DNA from: Macquaria australasica
Lineage: Eukaryota; Chordata; Actinopteri; Centrarchiformes; Percichthyidae
NCBI GenBank assembly: GCA_005408345.1
Contig: SEMN01000581.1
Span: forward strand, 124,001 to 188,000
Length of the DNA: 64,000 nucleotides
Direction: 5' to 3'
Part shown: one piece after another, positions 61,173-64,000 of the stretch
Layout: each line of letters starts with the position of its first letter
Position numbering within the stretch: the stretch's first letter is position 1
Notes under the pieces: model-generated
Seen by the model: only the letters and a program-made list of their open reading frames with translations
What the model was told of the DNA's origin: nothing
Database searches by the model: none
Program-made: the position numbers and the translations under genes

Positions 61173-61680
61173 TGGAAGCCTATAGGGGACTATATTAAAT
61201 GATAATGTAAACTTGAAAATGAAAATGTAATTCCACAAAAGCATTATTTGAATATTGTCCACTGTACAGCAGGTTAAGTCTTTGAAAATGAAATGTCAAA
61301 ATGCCGTTTTCATTTTCATTTTCAAATTGTTAGAAAATTGGACTTTTATTTGAATTGTGACTTAAACAATGCTTGTATAAATGGAAAATCAGGTTACATT
61401 GTTGATATTTGCATTTTTCAAATTTAAATTAACATTTGAATATTGTCCACTGTACAGCGGGGTACGATTTGTAAATAAAATGTCAAACAGCTTTTCTATT
61501 TTCATTTTAATACGGTCATAGAACGCCCATACAAATATGTGAAAATGAAAATTGGACTATTGCATCATTTAAATTTCTACTCAAATAACAGATACATATG
61601 TGGAAAATTAAAATGCTATTGTGGAATTACATATTCATTTTCAAGTTTACATTATCATTATAGTCCCCAATAGGCTTCCT
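61173..61680. mobile_element. Long-TIR non-autonomous element with TA target site
   Basis: The first and last roughly 70 bases are reverse complements with few differences. They share 'GGAAGCCTAT', 'GGGGACTATA', 'ATGATAATGTAAACTTGAAA' and 'GTAATTCCACAA', apart from a 4-base gap. TA stands on each side (61171-61172 and 61681-61682), as for Tc1/mariner. Inside, a unit beginning 'ATTTGAATATTGTCCACTGT' occurs twice, about 190 bases apart. There is no transposase frame. Confidence 0.8.
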
Positions 61681-61831
61681 TAACACACACTGATACATGA
61701 CAGAAAACGGAAAAATTCTATTTCCCGCATACAAGGAAGTATAACTGTCTCTTCAGTCCCAAAAAAATGGAGACCTGAAAAAATCTTTTAAGTTTATGAA
61801 AATGAATATGCTGACAGTTTGGTGCACTATC

Positions 61832-61851
61832 CAATATATATATATATATAA
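61832..61851. repeat. (TA)n tract
   Basis: Eight or so TA units. Confidence 0.85.
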
Positions 61852-62959
61852 AATAAAAAGTGCAAAAGAAGAAGGTAAGGAACATCAGGGATATGAAGAG
61901 AGGGAGTAAAATGTTACAATCGATCATCCACCACCTAAAACATATCAAAGTTTCCTCAGAAGTTTGAATAAAAATATCTTTTTTTTTTTAATTCTAAAAA
62001 AACGTGCAATAATTGATTTTTTGGCCATGTGGAGCATTCATTTTGAGTTGTGTTTCTGTCCAGTATTCTATCCTTTTAATTAGTTTTGGTTTCAGCCAAC
62101 TCCTGAGGGAAATATCTGGCTCTTTAGCTTTGTTGAGTGGGTAGTGAACAGTGGGTTTATCAGAGCTTTTTCGTAGAAAACCGCTACCTGCTGCTACAGG
62201 AAACAAGGTTAATGAAAGCTGATGGACTGAACCAACACATTCAAGTTCTGGGCCACAAAACCAAAATAATGATTTGAATGACACTAAAAAGCTCTGTAGA
62301 GCTGGTAATATAAAAATATTGGTTAGTGCAGCTTTAAAGATTTTAGGTTTACTCAGGAATAATATTATTAAGGAATTTTCTTTTACATTTTTTAATTTTT
62401 CCAACCAGTGTTTGCACTTTTCAATTAATTATCTGAACGTTATTTTGATGTACTTCAGTAAGTTTTAGTGATTTCATCCTGACATTGAATTCCTGACATA
62501 TCCACTCCTCATTCACAGCTTCTTTATTTTCTCATATTTACTTCTGTCTGTTTAGTCCATCTCTGACTCCCCTTCATGAGATCTATCTATTGTGCACACC
62601 CTCTCAAGATGCAATTTGGCTCACAATAGCAGTGACAGTAATATGTTATTGCTGATGAATACAGGACTACCAAGAAATCCAGTAATCATGTAAACACAGA
62701 CCACAAAGAAGAAGAAATAGAAATAGTGAAGTCTCTTCAACACAGCAAACTAGTAGCTGCTGAACACAGGAACTCATGCTAATGTCACCATGGTTACCAC
62801 TGCCTCTAGTACTGCAGGAAACAAAGGAACCCTTGTGACAAGATTCCCCTCATAGATATTACTTTTCAAGTATTTGCACTGACATCAGCATTTGTTTTTC
62901 TTTTATTCCAGTTCACATCATAGTCCTCACTGGAGGGTATGCACTGAAGGCAAGTTATC

Positions 62960-63230
62960 ATGTGATACGACCCTCATCTAGTGTTGTAATACTCGAGTCT
63001 GGTCTCAGTCTCAAGTCCAGTCTTGAGATGTTTGTTTTTTTTATCATATTGGACTTGCCTCATACTCTAGGGTGTTTTGACTTGGACTTGTCTTGGTCTC
63101 TGTCACTGGTCTTGCCTATTATGTCTCTGATCTCTTTCCAACGCTGCCTGAAGTTCACTGCATTTGCAGCCATCAAAAAGCACAAAAACTGCAACTTGTA
63201 CAAATTCCTTGACAGTAAAGGTTTTTTTTT
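62960..63230. repeat. Teleost MITE-like repeat ('TAATACTCGAGTCTGG')
   Basis: 'GTGTTGTAATACTCGAGTC', 'TTGACTTGGACTTGTCTTGG' and similar phrases match a common fish repeat with many 'gactcg/cttggac' units. It ends in a T run at 63222-63238. The class (possibly hAT) is not certain. Confidence 0.5.
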
Positions 63231-63414
63231 TTTTTTTTACTAGGACATGGGCCTATATACATATATGTTGTTGAAAATAACAAAGGAAGTTGGTGAATGT
63301 ATGCAGGGGGGGCTGCAAACAGTTTCAGGGGAGGCTCGGTGAATGGAAGTGAAACAATATGACATTACATTAGTTATCAAAAGGAGATCACACAGAACGG
63401 CCTAAACGTGTGTG

Positions 63415-63790
63415 ATCTGGTTAAAGAGATAGTTCAGAGATACAGTAGTTTGGGGGAATTTTACTGTTTCTCTCAGAGTCAGAAACTCCCCTCCCTGTCT
63501 CAGGACAGACCTTTTTTATGTATTTGATGTAGTCAAACAGCAATATTAGGCTATCTTGGCTCAATTGTTGAGTGTCTATGGGATCAAATAACATAATCAT
63601 GATCCCACAGGCATCCAGGAATTGAGCGAAACCAAACAAGTAAACTAAGGGGGGCCTTTTCTCAAGCTTTGTCTGAGGGGAGGCCCACAGTCTCAGACTC
63701 TGAAATCCCCGGGTATTGAGAGCCGAAGTGAAACCCGGAACTTCCGGGTTTTGTCCCAGAAGTTCGAAAATCTTATTCAAAATCCCATTT
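63415..63790. repeat. Probable dispersed repeat with 'AAAGAGATAGTTCAGAG' start
   Basis: It begins like the 'aaagaaatagttc' teleost repeat and continues with 'AGACTCTGAAATCCCCGGGT' and 'CGGAACTTCCGGGTTTTGTC'. The 119-residue frame on the minus strand is not supported as a gene. Confidence 0.4.
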
Positions 63791-64000
63791 ACATTGTAAA
63801 CAGCAATAACTAAAGATCCTGCCTGGGAACGGAGCCCTCCTCACTTCATATGACTAGATAAGGACAGTATTTAAAAAGCAAAAAAACAATCTAATGTCGT
63901 TGTTTATTCAATATTTGAGAAATTGAAACTGAAATAGAGTTTTTTGACATAATGTATATGCAGCTCTATATCCGAGCAGTAACTCTTAGATTTGATGATG

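Noticed and set aside
63421..63780. 119-residue open frame on the minus strand
   Set aside because: It lies within a probable dispersed repeat that starts 'AAAGAGATAGTTC'.
1..64000. CRISPR array, bacterial operons, riboswitches or replication origin
   Set aside because: Spliced genes, SINEs and LINEs show a vertebrate nuclear genome; no spaced direct-repeat array or bacterial-type gene is present.

Overview
This window looks like intergenic or deep intronic DNA from a ray-finned fish, most likely a spiny-rayed (percomorph) teleost. The evidence is the repeats: a DANA/V-SINE-type SINE, RTE (Rex3-like) retrotransposon 3' ends with an ATGG/GATG tail, an L2-type LINE 3' end with a GAATT tail, several dispersed families I recognise from teleost genomes, and many CA/TG, TC and TATC microsatellites. 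I found no exon of a recognisable host gene on either strand. The substantial coding matches are to transposable elements, so most long open frames here are chance.

The best-supported genes lie at 13.2-17.7 kb and form one PIF/Harbinger transposon with two convergent multi-exon genes. On the plus strand is a HARBI1-type transposase with four exons, all GT-AG, cut off after the first part of its catalytic domain. On the minus strand is an intact three-exon gene for a MADF/Myb-like partner protein of 327 residues. An RTE fragment has jumped between the two 3' ends and carries a perfect 9-bp target duplication. The large transposase intron holds a long imperfect palindrome.

Three other coding relics are visible. 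At 10.5-11.0 kb (minus) there is a broken gag/SCAN-like domain of the Ty3/Gypsy type. At 42.8-45.3 kb (minus) there is a decayed multi-exon gene of a teleost transposase-like family that I recognise by sequence but cannot assign to a superfamily. At 45.9 kb (plus) a 104-nt segment has good splice sites but no known relative.

Non-autonomous DNA transposons are dense. They include a piggyBac-type element with TTAA sites (24.5-25.5 kb), a neighbouring element with 25-bp terminal inverted repeats (23.9-24.4 kb), a hAT-type element with a near-perfect 8-bp target duplication (57.8-58.4 kb) with an inverted relative at 55.5 kb, a long-TIR element with TA sites (61.2-61.7 kb), another TA-flanked element (28.5-28.9 kb), a probable one at 12.0-12.5 kb, and inverted-repeat elements at 26.5-26.9 and 51.0-51.4 kb. 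A tRNA-Ser-like pseudogene lies at 34.9 kb. The remainder is AT-rich single-copy sequence, older repeat fragments, and a few stretches whose base composition resembles conserved non-coding elements.
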